Shown here in pieces: positions 1-8,510 of a DNA stretch of 57,962 nt (position 1 is the first letter of the stretch; the number at the start of each line of letters is the position of its first letter). Below the pieces are notes generated by a model, which was not told the origin of the DNA, did not search any database, and was given only the letters and a program-made list of their open reading frames with translations. Where the stretch lies: NCBI GenBank assembly GCA_017517865.1, contig JAFWYB010000063.1:1-57962 (forward strand), given 5' to 3'. This DNA is from Clostridia bacterium. GTDB taxonomy: Bacteria > Bacillota > Clostridia > Oscillospirales > Acutalibacteraceae. Both the position numbers and the translations under genes were made by a program.

Positions 1-163
1 CCAAAAATCCGCTCCGCAAAAAATCGCAGACCCAAAAGTGCGAATTTTTGCAGGATTTTTGGATATTGAGGGTGCCGACAGGCTGACGCCTTTCAAAACC
101 GAAATGCCGAAAAGCCGCGAAAATACACGCTTTTGGGCGGATTCGGATTATACTCGTCACCCT
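1..163. repeat. Left-end copy of terminal/dispersed repeat
   Basis: Bases 1-36 are identical, in the same orientation, to the last 36 bases of the window (57927-57962). Bases 142-163 are the reverse complement of 57816-57837 with one mismatch in 22, and both 22-mers have TA at their outer edge. If the two ends are joined they would form an element of about 274 bp with terminal inverted repeats. No gene is convincing in 1-175. Confidence 0.7.
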
Positions 164-175
164 ATGCAATTAAGT

Positions 176-208
176 CAAAAAATAGGCGGAGCAAGGACTC
201 CGCCTATC
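176..208 (-). terminator. Intrinsic terminator of the BMP lipoprotein gene
   Basis: A 10-bp perfect stem (ATAGGCGGAG with CTCCGCCTAT, loop of 6) lies just past the stop codon at 223. On the minus strand it is followed by a T-run (A-run at 176-181). The plus-strand side also has T-rich sequence, so it could work in both directions. Confidence 0.8.
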
Positions 209-222
209 AAAAATTTTTTAAA

Positions 223-1512
223 TTAATACTTCTCGTTGAGAAGAGTGATGCCGTCGATTCTTGCATCGAAGTAAGGAGCTGAACGGAATTCTGATTCGTG
301 GAAATAACCGTCTGCAACAGCCTCTGTATCCTTAGCAAAATCTGCATCTGTATCAACGTCAGCCATATATGATGTTACAGCTTCACCGTTGAGTGTGAAG
401 TTTTCTGTAGCAAATACGTTGAGAGTGCCTGCCTTAAAGCCTGCAATTGCAGTGTTGATAGCTTCAAGAGTGCCTTCAGCAGCAACGTCACCGTTGATTT
501 CTGTAAGAACTACTGAGCCTTCTGCGATACCGCCGCACCAGTCAGCAGCAATAGCTTCACCTGTGTTTTCACACTTGATGATATATGCGAAGTAGGGAGC
601 CCAGTCGATTCTTGATGAAACGATGAAGGTTTCGGGGCATGCTTCGTATGTGCTGCCGTTGTATGAAACGTTGGGAACGCCTGCAGCCTCACATGCTGAG
701 GGAGCGCCCATTGAGTCAGCGTGCTGGCTGATAAGAACGCACTTGTTAGCGATGAGAGCTTCAGCTGCATTCTTTTCTTCGATTGCATCATACCATGAGC
801 CTGTGAACTGAACGTCCATTGTTACTGAGGGACATACGCTCTTTGCGCCAAGATAGAATGATGTGTAGCCTGACATAACTTCTGCGTAAGTGAAAGCACC
901 TACGTAACCGATCTTAGCTTCTTCAGCCTTGATCTTGCCTGCAGCGATCATTTCGTTGAGCTTGAGACCTGCAGCGATACCTGCAAGGTAACGGCCCTGA
1001 TAGATTGATGCGAAAGCGTTGTGGTAGTTATCAAGCTTTTCTGTGTGAGCCTTTGTACCTGTTGCGTGGCAGAATTCTACATCTGTGAATTCCTTTGCAG
1101 CCTTGATCATGAAATCCTCGTGACCGAAGGAGTTAGCAAAGATGATGTCACAGCCCTGCTCAACAAGGTCCTTAGCTGCTTCGTAGCATTCGTTACCTTC
1201 AGGAATGTTCTTCTTGATGATAACCTGCTCCTCTGTAAGGCCGAGAGCCTCTATAGCAGCGTTTGCACCGTTGATGAAGTTAAGGTCATATGTTGACTTC
1301 TCATCGTGTAAGCAGATGAAGCCGATTTTGAAATCTTCAGCGATTTCGAAATCCTTTTCAATTGTTGCTGCTGCGAGAGGAGAGGCGATAAGACCCTTTG
1401 CCTCTGAACCTGCGTCTGTGTTTGTGTTTGCATCTGTGTTTGTCTTTCCGCCGCAAGCTGCAAATGCAAAGAGCATTATTACTGCAAGGGCGAGTGCAAG
1501 AATTTTTTTCAT
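223..1512 (-). CDS. BMP family ABC transporter substrate-binding lipoprotein
   Basis: A 429-residue BMP/PnrA/Med-type binding protein, a family that captures nucleosides outside the membrane for an ABC importer. The N-terminus is a lipoprotein signal with the lipobox FAAC (Cys20) followed by a Thr/Asn/Asp-rich linker. The start at 1512 is preferred because GGAGGT sits about 7 nt upstream; an upstream in-frame ATG would place that ribosome site inside the gene. It follows xpt by 58 bp, which fits purine nucleoside uptake and salvage. No permease or ATPase is visible before the window edge, so the rest of the transporter lies elsewhere. The signal-linker DNA is nearly identical to that of the amino acid binding protein at 20624-21457. 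Confidence 0.88.
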   Translation of the reverse strand: MKKILALALAVIMLFAFAACGGKTNTDANTNTDAGSEAKGLIASPLAAATIEKDFEIAEDFKIGFICLHDEKSTYDLNFINGANAAIEALGLTEEQVIIKKNIPEGNECYEAAKDLVEQGCDIIFANSFGHEDFMIKAAKEFTDVEFCHATGTKAHTEKLDNYHNAFASIYQGRYLAGIAAGLKLNEMIAAGKIKAEEAKIGYVGAFTYAEVMSGYTSFYLGAKSVCPSVTMDVQFTGSWYDAIEEKNAAEALIANKCVLISQHADSMGAPSACEAAGVPNVSYNGSTYEACPETFIVSSRIDWAPYFAYIIKCENTGEAIAADWCGGIAEGSVVLTEINGDVAAEGTLEAINTAIAGFKAGTLNVFATENFTLNGEAVTSYMADVDTDADFAKDTEAVADGYFHESEFRSAPYFDARIDGITLLNEKY

Positions 1513-1570
1513 AATTCTTACCTCCATAGTTTTTGTTTTTTATATTTTCCGGCACCTGCCGGTGGGTTAC

Positions 1571-2146
1571 TTATCTTTGTGTAAAGGTGATTACTCCGTC
1601 GCTCATTGACTCAACAATTGCAAGAGATTCAACCCTTACACCCTTTGCCATAATCTTTTCGGCACCCTTCTGAAAGCCCTTTTCAACGGCAATCGCACAG
1701 CCTGCAACCTCTGCGCCTGCCTGCTCGCAAAGATCAATAAGGCCTAAAAGAGCATTTCCTTCTGCAAGGAAGTCATCTATGAGAAGAACCTTGTCCCCTT
1801 TATTGAGAAAGTTTTTTGAAACGATAACCTCATAGTCAACGCCGTGTGTAAATGAGGGCACTATTGTTTTATAAACATCAGCGGCAATATTTTTGGTTTT
1901 GGTCTTTTTCGCAAAAAGCACCGGGCAGTCAAAATACTGTGCAACAACACATGCTATACCTATGCCCGAAGCCTCAATGGTGAGAATTTTATTTATTTGT
2001 GTATCGGCATAAAGGCGCTTGACTTCTTCACCCATTTTGTTGAGCAGGCCAACATCTATCTGATGATTGAGAAAAGAATCCACCTTAAGAATGTTGCCCG
2101 GAAAAACCTGTCCGTCTTTTAAGATTTTTTCCTCAAGAAGCTTCAT
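1571..2146 (-). CDS. xpt: Xanthine phosphoribosyltransferase
   Basis: Converts xanthine and PRPP to XMP in purine salvage. The 191-residue length matches Bacillus-type Xpt. The PRPP-binding loop [14 protein letters not shown] lies at residues 120-133, and the N-terminal MKLLEEKI is typical of the family. The start at 2146 has GGAGGGG just upstream; longer in-frame starts would add a 46-residue low-quality tail. It is transcribed toward the BMP nucleoside-binding protein. Many xpt genes carry a purine riboswitch, but I see no such aptamer in the upstream 150 bp. That gap instead holds the terminator of the preceding aldolase gene. Confidence 0.92.
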   Translation of the reverse strand: MKLLEEKILKDGQVFPGNILKVDSFLNHQIDVGLLNKMGEEVKRLYADTQINKILTIEASGIGIACVVAQYFDCPVLFAKKTKTKNIAADVYKTIVPSFTHGVDYEVIVSKNFLNKGDKVLLIDDFLAEGNALLGLIDLCEQAGAEVAGCAIAVEKGFQKGAEKIMAKGVRVESLAIVESMSDGVITFTQR

Positions 2147-2275
2147 ACCAATTCCCCTCCGATGCACATTCATCATAAAACTAATTTTAACAAAATGCGC
2201 GCTTTTTTTCAAGAGAAGCATAGATGAAAGTTGATAGAAAATATTCCGTTTTCTTTGGTGGTTTTTCACAAATAA

Positions 2276-2303
2276 AAAGAGCACCCTAAGGTACTCTTTT
2301 CGC
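2276..2303 (-). terminator. Terminator after the aldolase gene
   Basis: The stem AAAGAGTACC / GGTGCTCTTT (one G-T pair, loop TTAG) is followed by a T-rich tract on the minus strand. It begins 2 bp past the aldolase stop, so xpt and the BMP gene probably have their own promoter or depend on read-through. Confidence 0.75.
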
Positions 2304-2304
2304 T

Positions 2305-3528
2305 TTATTTCTGCTTTGAATATTTAAGTCTGTAAACAACGTTCATAAGCACGCTGTCGAATTTTCCGATGGGCTTTGAGCCACCGAAAAGCTCGCCTGC
2401 AAGAATCGCCTTGCAGTTCTTATCCATAACCATCTCAGCGGCCTGAGCCTCGTCCTTATTGGGACCTACGCAAACTGCACCGTTGTCCTTGAGAAGAAGA
2501 GCATTCTTACCCTTGCCGCCAAGCTTTTTGGCTGTCTTCTTTGCCGATTTAACGGTATAGTTGGGGTCAAACTGAGCACAGTTAACGGTAACGCCTACGA
2601 TCTGAGCAAAGTCATCAAGAAGAGGCTTGAGAGTCTTGCCGATTTTTGATGCGGCAACGATTGCATCCTTTTCGGAATGTACTATAGCGTTAACATCTTC
2701 ACGTCTGTTGTAAATAGCCTTGTGAAGGTCAGCCTCTGAGGGGTACTTATCGCCTGTGATAAGCTCGTCATGGCAGGGGCAAAGACCTACGGTTGCAACA
2801 ACGTTACCTTCCTTATCGGAAAGAACTGCAACGTCGTCAATCTTAACGCTGTCATAAGCGGTAAGCTTGGGAGCGGGCATATCGGCTCTCTTTTTGAGGC
2901 TTACAATATAATCATAAACATCGGAGAATGTGTTTGTTGCCTTATCGGTAAGTGCTTCATACTTTTTATAAATATAGTCAGCGCAGATTTTTTCAACCTC
3001 GTTTGCTACCTTGAAGGCATCGTCATAGTCTGTACCGAGACAAACTGCGCCGTGGCTCTTCATAATAACAGCCTTTGAATCCGAGCGCTTGAGAGCGGCA
3101 ACAACGCCCTCGCGAAGCTTGCCTGTGCCGGGAAGACCGTAGGAGCTTACGGGAATGTTATCGCCTACGATTTCCTTGCTTTCACCTTCAATGCCGTTGA
3201 TATCACAGCCCATAGCGGAAACGATTGAAGCGTTTGCCTGATGAGTGTGGATAACAAAGTTAACTTCGGGGCGGAGAATGTAACACTGAGCGTGAAGACC
3301 CTTTTCGCTTGAGGGCTTGATGTCGCCCTCGTAAGCAAGGTCATAAAGGTTAACTGTTACGATATCGTCGGGTGTAAGGGAGATATAGTCTCTGCCTGAG
3401 GGAGTAATAACAAACTGTGTATCGCTGATACGGCAGCTTACGTTACCCCATGTACGTGCGATAAGACCTGTTTCAACAAGCTTTTTACCTGCTTCAACAA
3501 CTATTTTTTTAGCTTCTAAAATATCCAT
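2305..3528 (-). CDS. Tandem class II aldolase/adducin-type protein
   Basis: A 407-residue protein made of two class II aldolase/adducin modules (about 1-215 and 220-407). Module 1 has the full active-site set: GNVS (29-32), TPSG (42-45), a SSEKGLH segment with the candidate catalytic Glu75, the zinc pair HTH (94-96) and a third His160 in KSHGAVCLG. Module 2 keeps the fold signature ([15 protein letters not shown]) but has lost the third zinc His, so it is probably non-catalytic. The family cleaves sugar phosphates such as fuculose-1-phosphate; the substrate here is unknown. The start at 3528 (ATG) has GAGGTG upstream; an upstream GTG would sit in that site. It lies 67 bp downstream of the class III aminotransferase. 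Confidence 0.82.
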   Translation of the reverse strand: MDILEAKKIVVEAGKKLVETGLIARTWGNVSCRISDTQFVITPSGRDYISLTPDDIVTVNLYDLAYEGDIKPSSEKGLHAQCYILRPEVNFVIHTHQANASIVSAMGCDINGIEGESKEIVGDNIPVSSYGLPGTGKLREGVVAALKRSDSKAVIMKSHGAVCLGTDYDDAFKVANEVEKICADYIYKKYEALTDKATNTFSDVYDYIVSLKKRADMPAPKLTAYDSVKIDDVAVLSDKEGNVVATVGLCPCHDELITGDKYPSEADLHKAIYNRREDVNAIVHSEKDAIVAASKIGKTLKPLLDDFAQIVGVTVNCAQFDPNYTVKSAKKTAKKLGGKGKNALLLKDNGAVCVGPNKDEAQAAEMVMDKNCKAILAGELFGGSKPIGKFDSVLMNVVYRLKYSKQK

Positions 3529-3595
3529 CTGTATCACCTCTGATTAAAGTTGACACAAGGCAGGCAAGAAGCCTGCCCTGCGGGTTATGTTTTAA

Positions 3596-5074
3596 TTATT
3601 CAACAACAGCGATGTTTGCGAATACCTTGTCAAAGCGTGCAAGAGCATCGTCGATCATTTCTTCATTATAAGCTGCTGATGTGTAAAGTCTTGAGCCTGC
3701 AAGAGTTACAAGACCCTCTGCCATATAAGCGGCACCCATATGGGTCATTTCAGCCTTACGCTTGCTTGTTTCCTTGATGATGCCGGGGATTTCCCAAGGC
3801 TTCATCCAGTCAAGTGCAAAGTGCATTGTAGCAACAGTTTCCATATGGCAGATTGAGCCCTGGTTGAATGCTACGAAGGGAAGGTTGTATTTGTCGATAA
3901 TCTGGTTAAGACCTGCTGTAAGTCTGTCACCCATAAGACCTGCCTTCTGGCAAGCGTTCTGCTTATCGATTTCTTCAAGAGTATAGTAACCTGCTACGCA
4001 TGAAATGGGAGTAGCTGCAAGAGTACCGCCGCAGAATGCCTTCTTGATCTTCATACCGCTTGCATCAAGACCTGCACCCATATACTGCATATATTCTCTC
4101 TTACCGCCGATACCGCCTGCACCGGGATAACCGCCGGCGATAACCTTACCGAAGATTGTAAGGTCGGGTTCAACACCGTAGTAGCCCTGAGCACCTGCCA
4201 TACCTACACGGAAGCCTGTAACAACCTCATCGAAGATAAGGAGTGCGCCGTACTTACGGCAAAGTCTTTCAACGCCCTTGTTGAATTCGAAATCAAGGGG
4301 ACGTGTACCGCTTTCGGGACCAACGGGTTCAATGAATACTGCTGCAGTACCGCCGTTGAGCTGGTTTCTGCGAAGCTTCTTTTCAAGGTCATTGAGGTCG
4401 TTGGGGAAGAATTCCTGTGTATCTCTCATAAGACGCATGGGAACACCGCTTGCCTGAGTGAACTTTGAGCCGGGAACACGGATACCGTAGCCGAGCTGAT
4501 CTGACCAACCGTGGTAAGCGCCGCCCATCTTAAGGATGTGCTTTTTCTTTGTAGCAAGTCTTGCAACACGGCAAGCTACCATACAAGCCTCAGTACCTGA
4601 ACCGAGCATACGGAACATATCTACTGTGGGAACTGAATCTGAAATCTTCTTAGCGAGCTTATATTCAAACTCGTGGAAAAGACCTGTTGAAGGACCGCAG
4701 GTCTTGAGAAGGTCGATAACCTGGTCACGAACCTCAGGAGGATTTGAACCGAGAACTGTGGGGCCGCCTGCCTGGAGGAAGTCGTAGTATTCGTTGCCGT
4801 CGATATCATAGAGCTTTGCGCCCTCCGCCTTTGTGAAAACGAGGGGGAACGGATAGTTGAAGGCAAGGTTGTGCTGAACGCCGCCGGGGATGATCTGCTT
4901 AGCTTCTGAGATCATTTCCTTTGACTTTGCACACTTCTTCTCAAAGTATTCTTCTTCATACTGCTTAAGAACATCGGGTGCGATTGAGTGCATGGGGAGC
5001 TTGATAAGCTTGTCGAGCTTTTCGGTAACTGCCTTGCAATCAGGATAATTTGTAATAGCAAATCTTGTGTCCAT
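3596..5074 (-). CDS. Class III PLP-dependent aminotransferase (GSA-aminomutase-like)
   Basis: A 492-residue fold-type I PLP enzyme of aminotransferase class III. Visible motifs in order are GSGTEA (phosphate cup), GAYHGW, DEVVTGFR (the Asp that contacts the PLP nitrogen) and GKVIAGGYPGAG, whose Lys is the expected Schiff base. Closest in style to glutamate-1-semialdehyde 2,1-aminomutase, but at about 490 residues it is longer than HemL (about 430), and no other haem or tetrapyrrole genes are near. The start at 5074 has AGGAG 9 nt upstream. It is followed by the tandem aldolase in what looks like a two-gene unit, suggesting a catabolic amino-sugar or amino-alcohol route; the substrate cannot be named. 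Confidence 0.85.
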   Translation of the reverse strand: MDTRFAITNYPDCKAVTEKLDKLIKLPMHSIAPDVLKQYEEEYFEKKCAKSKEMISEAKQIIPGGVQHNLAFNYPFPLVFTKAEGAKLYDIDGNEYYDFLQAGGPTVLGSNPPEVRDQVIDLLKTCGPSTGLFHEFEYKLAKKISDSVPTVDMFRMLGSGTEACMVACRVARLATKKKHILKMGGAYHGWSDQLGYGIRVPGSKFTQASGVPMRLMRDTQEFFPNDLNDLEKKLRRNQLNGGTAAVFIEPVGPESGTRPLDFEFNKGVERLCRKYGALLIFDEVVTGFRVGMAGAQGYYGVEPDLTIFGKVIAGGYPGAGGIGGKREYMQYMGAGLDASGMKIKKAFCGGTLAATPISCVAGYYTLEEIDKQNACQKAGLMGDRLTAGLNQIIDKYNLPFVAFNQGSICHMETVATMHFALDWMKPWEIPGIIKETSKRKAEMTHMGAAYMAEGLVTLAGSRLYTSAAYNEEMIDDALARFDKVFANIAVVE

Positions 5075-5134
5075 CTTTAACATCTCCTGTATAAAATATT
5101 TCGGTGAGCCGTCACTCACTCGTTGTTCCCTATA

Positions 5135-5164
5135 ATTATACAATATTTAGCAATTGCTTGTCAA
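5135..5164 (-). promoter_or_regulatory. Sigma-A-type promoter of the aminotransferase operon
   Basis: Reading the minus strand, TTGACA (5164-5159) and TATAAT (5140-5135) are separated by 18 bp. The start codon lies about 60 bp downstream. Confidence 0.75.
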
Positions 5165-5477
5165 CCGTGGCGGGTGTAGAAAAAAATTAAGTTTTTTTAT
5201 ATATGTTTACATATTTTTCAATTTTTCTGACAGAATGACCGTTTCTGCGGCATATAATTTATTAAATCCGAATCTGCAGGCTGCAATGCAACACCCGAAC
5301 AATGCTTTTTTCTCTCTGCGTACCTATAAAGGGACTGCGGTCCGCTCACCCTTTTGACGCTTTTGTTTTTACCGGTTAAAATTATAAGTAAAGATGTCAC
5401 AGAGCATTTCTCTATGGCTTCTTTTTTCATCTGTGCCGTCCCGAGAAACCGCAAATTCATTCAAAGGAAGGTAAAAA
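5165..5477. other. Intergenic, 313 bp
   Basis: This AT-rich gap lies between the divergent aminotransferase and lysis-cassette genes. Apart from the minus-strand promoter at its left edge I see no gene, no clear riboswitch and no strong plus-strand promoter. Short reading frames here have no ribosome site and no recognisable product. Confidence 0.5.
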
Positions 5478-6302
5478 TTGAGTAAAAATTATCTTATTTA
5501 TCCCTGCAGGGTTATGAGAATAACACAAAGCTGTTCGGGAACAACCTCTCACCTGCCCCACGTTAAGGGCTATCCCTCCGATTACCCCATAGACGAGGGC
5601 GGTGAGGATACTGAACGCAGCTATATGTACTGCCCCTGCGACGAAATGAAAATAGTACGCATTTACGGTGTAGGCACCAAGGGCACAAACACCCTATGGC
5701 TCGAAAGCACGTCACCCGTACTTTTCGCCGACGGCACCGAGGACTTTTTTACCCTTATGGTTATTCACCCCGACGATGACGACCTTAAAGGGCTCTGCGT
5801 GGGTCAGGTGTTTAAAAGAAAGGAAAAAATCTGTCGCGAGGGCAAGGACGGCGCGACTGCAAACCACTTTCACTTCAGCGCAGGCAAGGGCAGGATAAAG
5901 AGCAACGGCTGGATAAAAAACAGCCGCGGCAAATGGGTGCTTACCGTTACGGGAAGAGCCTGCCGTCCCGAAGCGCTTTTCTTCATTGACCCGGATTTCA
6001 CACGTGTTATTGACAGAAAGGGCATCAGCTTCCGCACTCTGCCCGCAAAGGCTTATTCCGTCGGCAATTACCGTGTCAGCGCCGATCTGCTCAACGTGAG
6101 AAAATCTCCCTCACTGAAAGGGAAAAAGCTTACCTTTGAAAGCCTTACAAGTGACGCACAAAGAAAAATCCTTGCTCTTTCGGACAAGAAAAAGAACGGC
6201 TACGTAAAAGGGCTTTGCTTTACAGCACTTGAAATAAAAAGCAACTGGGGCAGAACCCCCTCGGGCTGGGTTTGCCTCGACTACTGCGAGGCGATTGAAT
6301 GA
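5478..6302 (+). CDS. Phage-type cell wall hydrolase-like protein with SH3-like tail
   Basis: A 274-residue protein. The first half resembles LytM/M23 peptidases in layout: SHLPHVKGYPSDYPIDEGGE near residues 24-43 and HFHFS at 130-134, the HxH zinc motif. The last 80 residues (from YRVSADLLNVRKSP to GWVCLDYCE) look like an SH3b wall-binding domain. No signal peptide is seen, as expected if export is through a holin. The start is TTG with AAGGAAGG 7 nt upstream. It overlaps the next gene by 4 nt (ATGA). This order of hydrolase then small membrane proteins is that of a phage lysis cassette, but no other phage genes are present. The enzymatic class is inferred from motifs only. Confidence 0.55.
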   Translation: MSKNYLIYPCRVMRITQSCSGTTSHLPHVKGYPSDYPIDEGGEDTERSYMYCPCDEMKIVRIYGVGTKGTNTLWLESTSPVLFADGTEDFFTLMVIHPDDDDLKGLCVGQVFKRKEKICREGKDGATANHFHFSAGKGRIKSNGWIKNSRGKWVLTVTGRACRPEALFFIDPDFTRVIDRKGISFRTLPAKAYSVGNYRVSADLLNVRKSPSLKGKKLTFESLTSDAQRKILALSDKKKNGYVKGLCFTALEIKSNWGRTPSGWVCLDYCEAIE

Positions 6303-6547
6303 GCGAGGAAACAACAGTAGCTCTCCTGAGCCTTATCGGCACTCTCGCAGGCTCCTTCACGGGCATTCTCACCTCAGGCAGACTCACCGCCTACCGCATT
6401 GAGCAGCTTGAAAAGCGTGTTGAAAAGCACAACTGCCTTGTGGAAAGAACGTATCAGCTTGAAGAGGATATGGAAATTGAAAAAGAAAAAATCAAGGTCA
6501 TAAACAACCGTCTTCGTGACCTTGAGGAATTTCACAAGCCGAAGTGA
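6299..6547 (+). CDS. Small holin/XhlA-like membrane protein
   Basis: An 82-residue protein with one hydrophobic segment at residues 8-26 and a charged coiled-coil-like tail (residues 33-78, rich in Glu and Lys with heptad Leu/Val/Ile). This is the layout of phage holin accessory proteins of the haemolysin XhlA type found beside endolysins. It is translationally coupled to the wall hydrolase (overlap ATGA) and followed by a repeat-filled gap and a second holin. It probably helps the hydrolase cross or reach the wall; this is inference from size, topology and position. Confidence 0.6.
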   Translation: MSEETTVALLSLIGTLAGSFTGILTSGRLTAYRIEQLEKRVEKHNCLVERTYQLEEDMEIEKEKIKVINNRLRDLEEFHKPK

Positions 6548-6622
6548 GTAGTCAGTAGCCGGTAGTCAGTAGTCACGCGCGTAAGCGTATGAAAACCGAA
6601 GGGTACTGCCCGCGGAAATAAA
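6547..6622. repeat. GTAGTCAGTAG-type intergenic repeat with CCGCGG core
   Basis: Starts with tandem GTAGTCAGTAG words and TCACGCGCG, then AACCGAAGGGTACTGCCCGC. The segment 6594-6622 recurs in inverted orientation at 7583-7611 with about two mismatches, and the CAGTAG words recur at 14866-14945, 16433-16460 and 24083-24116. It splits the lysis cassette. Confidence 0.7.
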
Positions 6623-6645
6623 CCGCATTAAGAAAGGAGAATTAT

Positions 6646-6945
6646 ATGAAAAATATTGATATAACACCAATCATTGAGGCGCTCATCGGTCTTGTCAGCC
6701 TCATTATAACGGGATTTCTTATCCCGTTTTTAAAGCAGAAACTCAGCAATGAAAAGCGTGAAAAGCTCAGAAGCTGGGTAAGCATTGCTGTCACCGCTGC
6801 CGAGCAGCTTATGAAAGGTAAAACAGGCCTTGAGAAAAAGGAATACGTTGTTGCCTTCCTTCTCTCAAAGGGACTCGTCTTTGACGTTGACGAGGTTACG
6901 GCTATGATTGAGAGTGAAGTATATAAGTTAGGTACCAGGGAATAA
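6646..6945 (+). CDS. Phage holin, LLH family
   Basis: A 99-residue protein with an N-terminal membrane segment (about residues 8-28, ALIGLVSLIITGFLIPFL) and an amphipathic Lys/Glu-rich remainder ending in a helix typical of LLH holins (EKKEYVVAFLLSKGL). Holins form membrane lesions that release endolysin. A good ribosome site (AAAGGAG) is 8 nt upstream. With the hydrolase and XhlA-like gene it completes a lysis module. A terminator follows 45 bp later. No capsid, terminase or integrase genes are nearby, so this is a remnant or a domesticated release module. Confidence 0.72.
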   Translation: MKNIDITPIIEALIGLVSLIITGFLIPFLKQKLSNEKREKLRSWVSIAVTAAEQLMKGKTGLEKKEYVVAFLLSKGLVFDVDEVTAMIESEVYKLGTRE

Positions 6946-6989
6946 GTATAGCAGAACCGTTGGGATTCCACAGTCTCCCTGAAAAGTTA

Positions 6990-7031
6990 AACAGCACCCC
7001 TTCGGACTGAACCGTGGGGGTGCTGTTATTT
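6990..7031 (+). terminator. Terminator between the lysis cassette and the flavodoxin-like gene
   Basis: ACAGCACCCC pairs with GGGGTGCTGT around a 15-nt interior, followed by TATTTTAG. It sits between convergent genes and may serve both. Confidence 0.75.
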
Positions 7032-7519
7032 TAGTTTTCAAGCCACGAGAGAATACCCTCAAGGTTTTCTTCACTGACACACTCCACACCTGTTTCAAAG
7101 GCGGCGAGCACCTTGTCGGCATCGGGCTGAGGGTTTTCCTTGAGCTTACTTTTGAGCATCTTTATCATCATGCTCATCATCATTTTATACATACCCTTAA
7201 GGCGGTCAACGCTGAAATTGCCCTGAAGCGCAAAGAGAGCTTCGGTTACGGCATTCTTTTCTCTGAGCTCCTTTTCTGCCTTTTCGCCCTTGAAAAGTCC
7301 TACACCGCAGACTGCCCTGATATTTGAAAATACCTCTTTTGCCTCCTTGTACCCCTGAAGAGTACCTGCCATTACCCAGCCCATAAAGATGATTTCTTCG
7401 TCGGCTGAAAAGCTCTTTACCGCTTCGGAAAATTCAGCAGCCTCAAAACCTGTTTTTTCACTGAGCATTTCGGCATACTGCTTTGTTGAGCCTGTGTTTG
7501 TTACATATACTATTTTCAT
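7031..7519 (-). CDS. Flavodoxin-like domain protein
   Basis: A 162-residue protein that opens with MKIVYVTNTGSTKQYAEML, the FMN phosphate-binding loop pattern of flavodoxin and HemG-like folds. The middle (EEIIFMGWVMAGTLQGYKE) matches the second flavin-contact loop of this group. Such proteins carry electrons or act as protoporphyrinogen-type oxidases; no partner is nearby to decide. The start has an AAAGGA ribosome site. It lies downstream of the PIG-L gene, separated by a CCGCGG-type repeat. Confidence 0.72.
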   Translation of the reverse strand: MKIVYVTNTGSTKQYAEMLSEKTGFEAAEFSEAVKSFSADEEIIFMGWVMAGTLQGYKEAKEVFSNIRAVCGVGLFKGEKAEKELREKNAVTEALFALQGNFSVDRLKGMYKMMMSMMIKMLKSKLKENPQPDADKVLAAFETGVECVSEENLEGILSWLEN

Positions 7520-7582
7520 TTTAAATATCCTTTTTCTTTCTCGCTTTTTTCAGACACGCCAAACCGTGCCCATACAATAACA

Positions 7583-7614
7583 ACCTATTTCCGCGGGTAG
7601 TACCTTTCGGTTTC
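7583..7614. repeat. Inverted partner of the CCGCGG repeat
   Basis: ATTTCCGCGGGTAGTACC and following bases match the reverse complement of 6594-6622 with about two differences. The pair brackets the LLH holin and flavodoxin-like genes. Confidence 0.6.
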
Positions 7615-7646
7615 CTCCCATGTCAGCGCGTTGCCGCTTACTGCTC

Positions 7647-8471
7647 TTATTCCACGGGAAGATTGAAGCAGTGCATCTGAAGGTTTGTAAGAAGCCTCAG
7701 AGGCTCAGCAGCCTTGAAGGCAGTACCCTCAGCATACATCTGATGCTGTAAGAGCATAGCCGCAAGAAGTGTGGGCTCAGCCTGAGATTTGTGACACTTG
7801 ATGCTTTCCATTTTAAGCTCTTCAAAATCTGTTATATCAACGAGGGTGTTGGGTCTGTCGGTATAGTAAAAGCCTATGCCCTTGACCTTCCAGGCATCGT
7901 CGCGTAAGCCGCCGTCCTTGAATTCGGGGTAGAAATCGCAAAGAGCATCCATACAGGCAAATTTTACGGCATTACCTACCTTGATATGGTCGCTGTGGCA
8001 CTCTGTTGCAAGGTTGGGGTCAACGGTAAGCACGTAATCGGGCTGAAGCTTTCTTATAACCTCGACGATTTTAAGAGAAATCTCTCTTTCGGTGTTATCG
8101 TTTTTATCTGCAAAGCCGAGGAAGCCCGCATTTTTCATTCCGAGCATAGCCTGTGCCGCGAGCGCCTCTCTCTGTCTGAGAGTCTGGATTGCATTTTCTT
8201 TACCGATATATTCGGGTACGGCATATCTGTCGTCTGTTACGGTAAGCTCGTAAACCTCAACGCCCAGTGAGCGCAGCCAGGCAATGGTGCCGCCTGCACC
8301 TATCTGGTTATCGTCGGGATGCGGCTGAACGAAAAGTACTCTTTCAGCCTTGCTCAGATCCGGTGGTGCACAAAGCATATCAGCCGCCGAGGTCGCAGCC
8401 GAAGCAACGCCTCTTACCGCTGCAAATTTTATCGTGTGGTTGCGTTTTCTCATTATCTCTTTAATCTTCAT
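7647..8471 (-). CDS. PIG-L/LmbE family deacetylase
   Basis: A 274-residue zinc-dependent N-deacetylase of the PIG-L family, which act on N-acetylglucosamine-type groups. The hallmark HPDD is at residues 51-54 within VLFVQPHPDDNQIG, and the second metal motif HSDH is at 159-162. There is no signal peptide, so it is probably cytoplasmic. It lies 39 bp after the S1-domain gene and probably shares its transcript. The substrate is unknown; no mycothiol- or bacillithiol-type pathway genes are nearby. Confidence 0.85.
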   Translation of the reverse strand: MKIKEIMRKRNHTIKFAAVRGVASAATSAADMLCAPPDLSKAERVLFVQPHPDDNQIGAGGTIAWLRSLGVEVYELTVTDDRYAVPEYIGKENAIQTLRQREALAAQAMLGMKNAGFLGFADKNDNTEREISLKIVEVIRKLQPDYVLTVDPNLATECHSDHIKVGNAVKFACMDALCDFYPEFKDGGLRDDAWKVKGIGFYYTDRPNTLVDITDFEELKMESIKCHKSQAEPTLLAAMLLQHQMYAEGTAFKAAEPLRLLTNLQMHCFNLPVE

Positions 8472-8510
8472 ATTTTCGCCGTCCTTTTAACATGATATTA
8501 CTATTGTATA

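Noticed and set aside
2147-2275. Purine riboswitch upstream of xpt
   Set aside because: Expected by analogy with Bacillus, but the upstream sequence lacks the conserved purine aptamer segments and has only AT-rich DNA and the preceding terminator.
5165-5477. c-di-GMP or other riboswitch in the leader of the lysis cassette
   Set aside because: Short complementary stretches are present but none of the conserved aptamer sequences I know could be matched.
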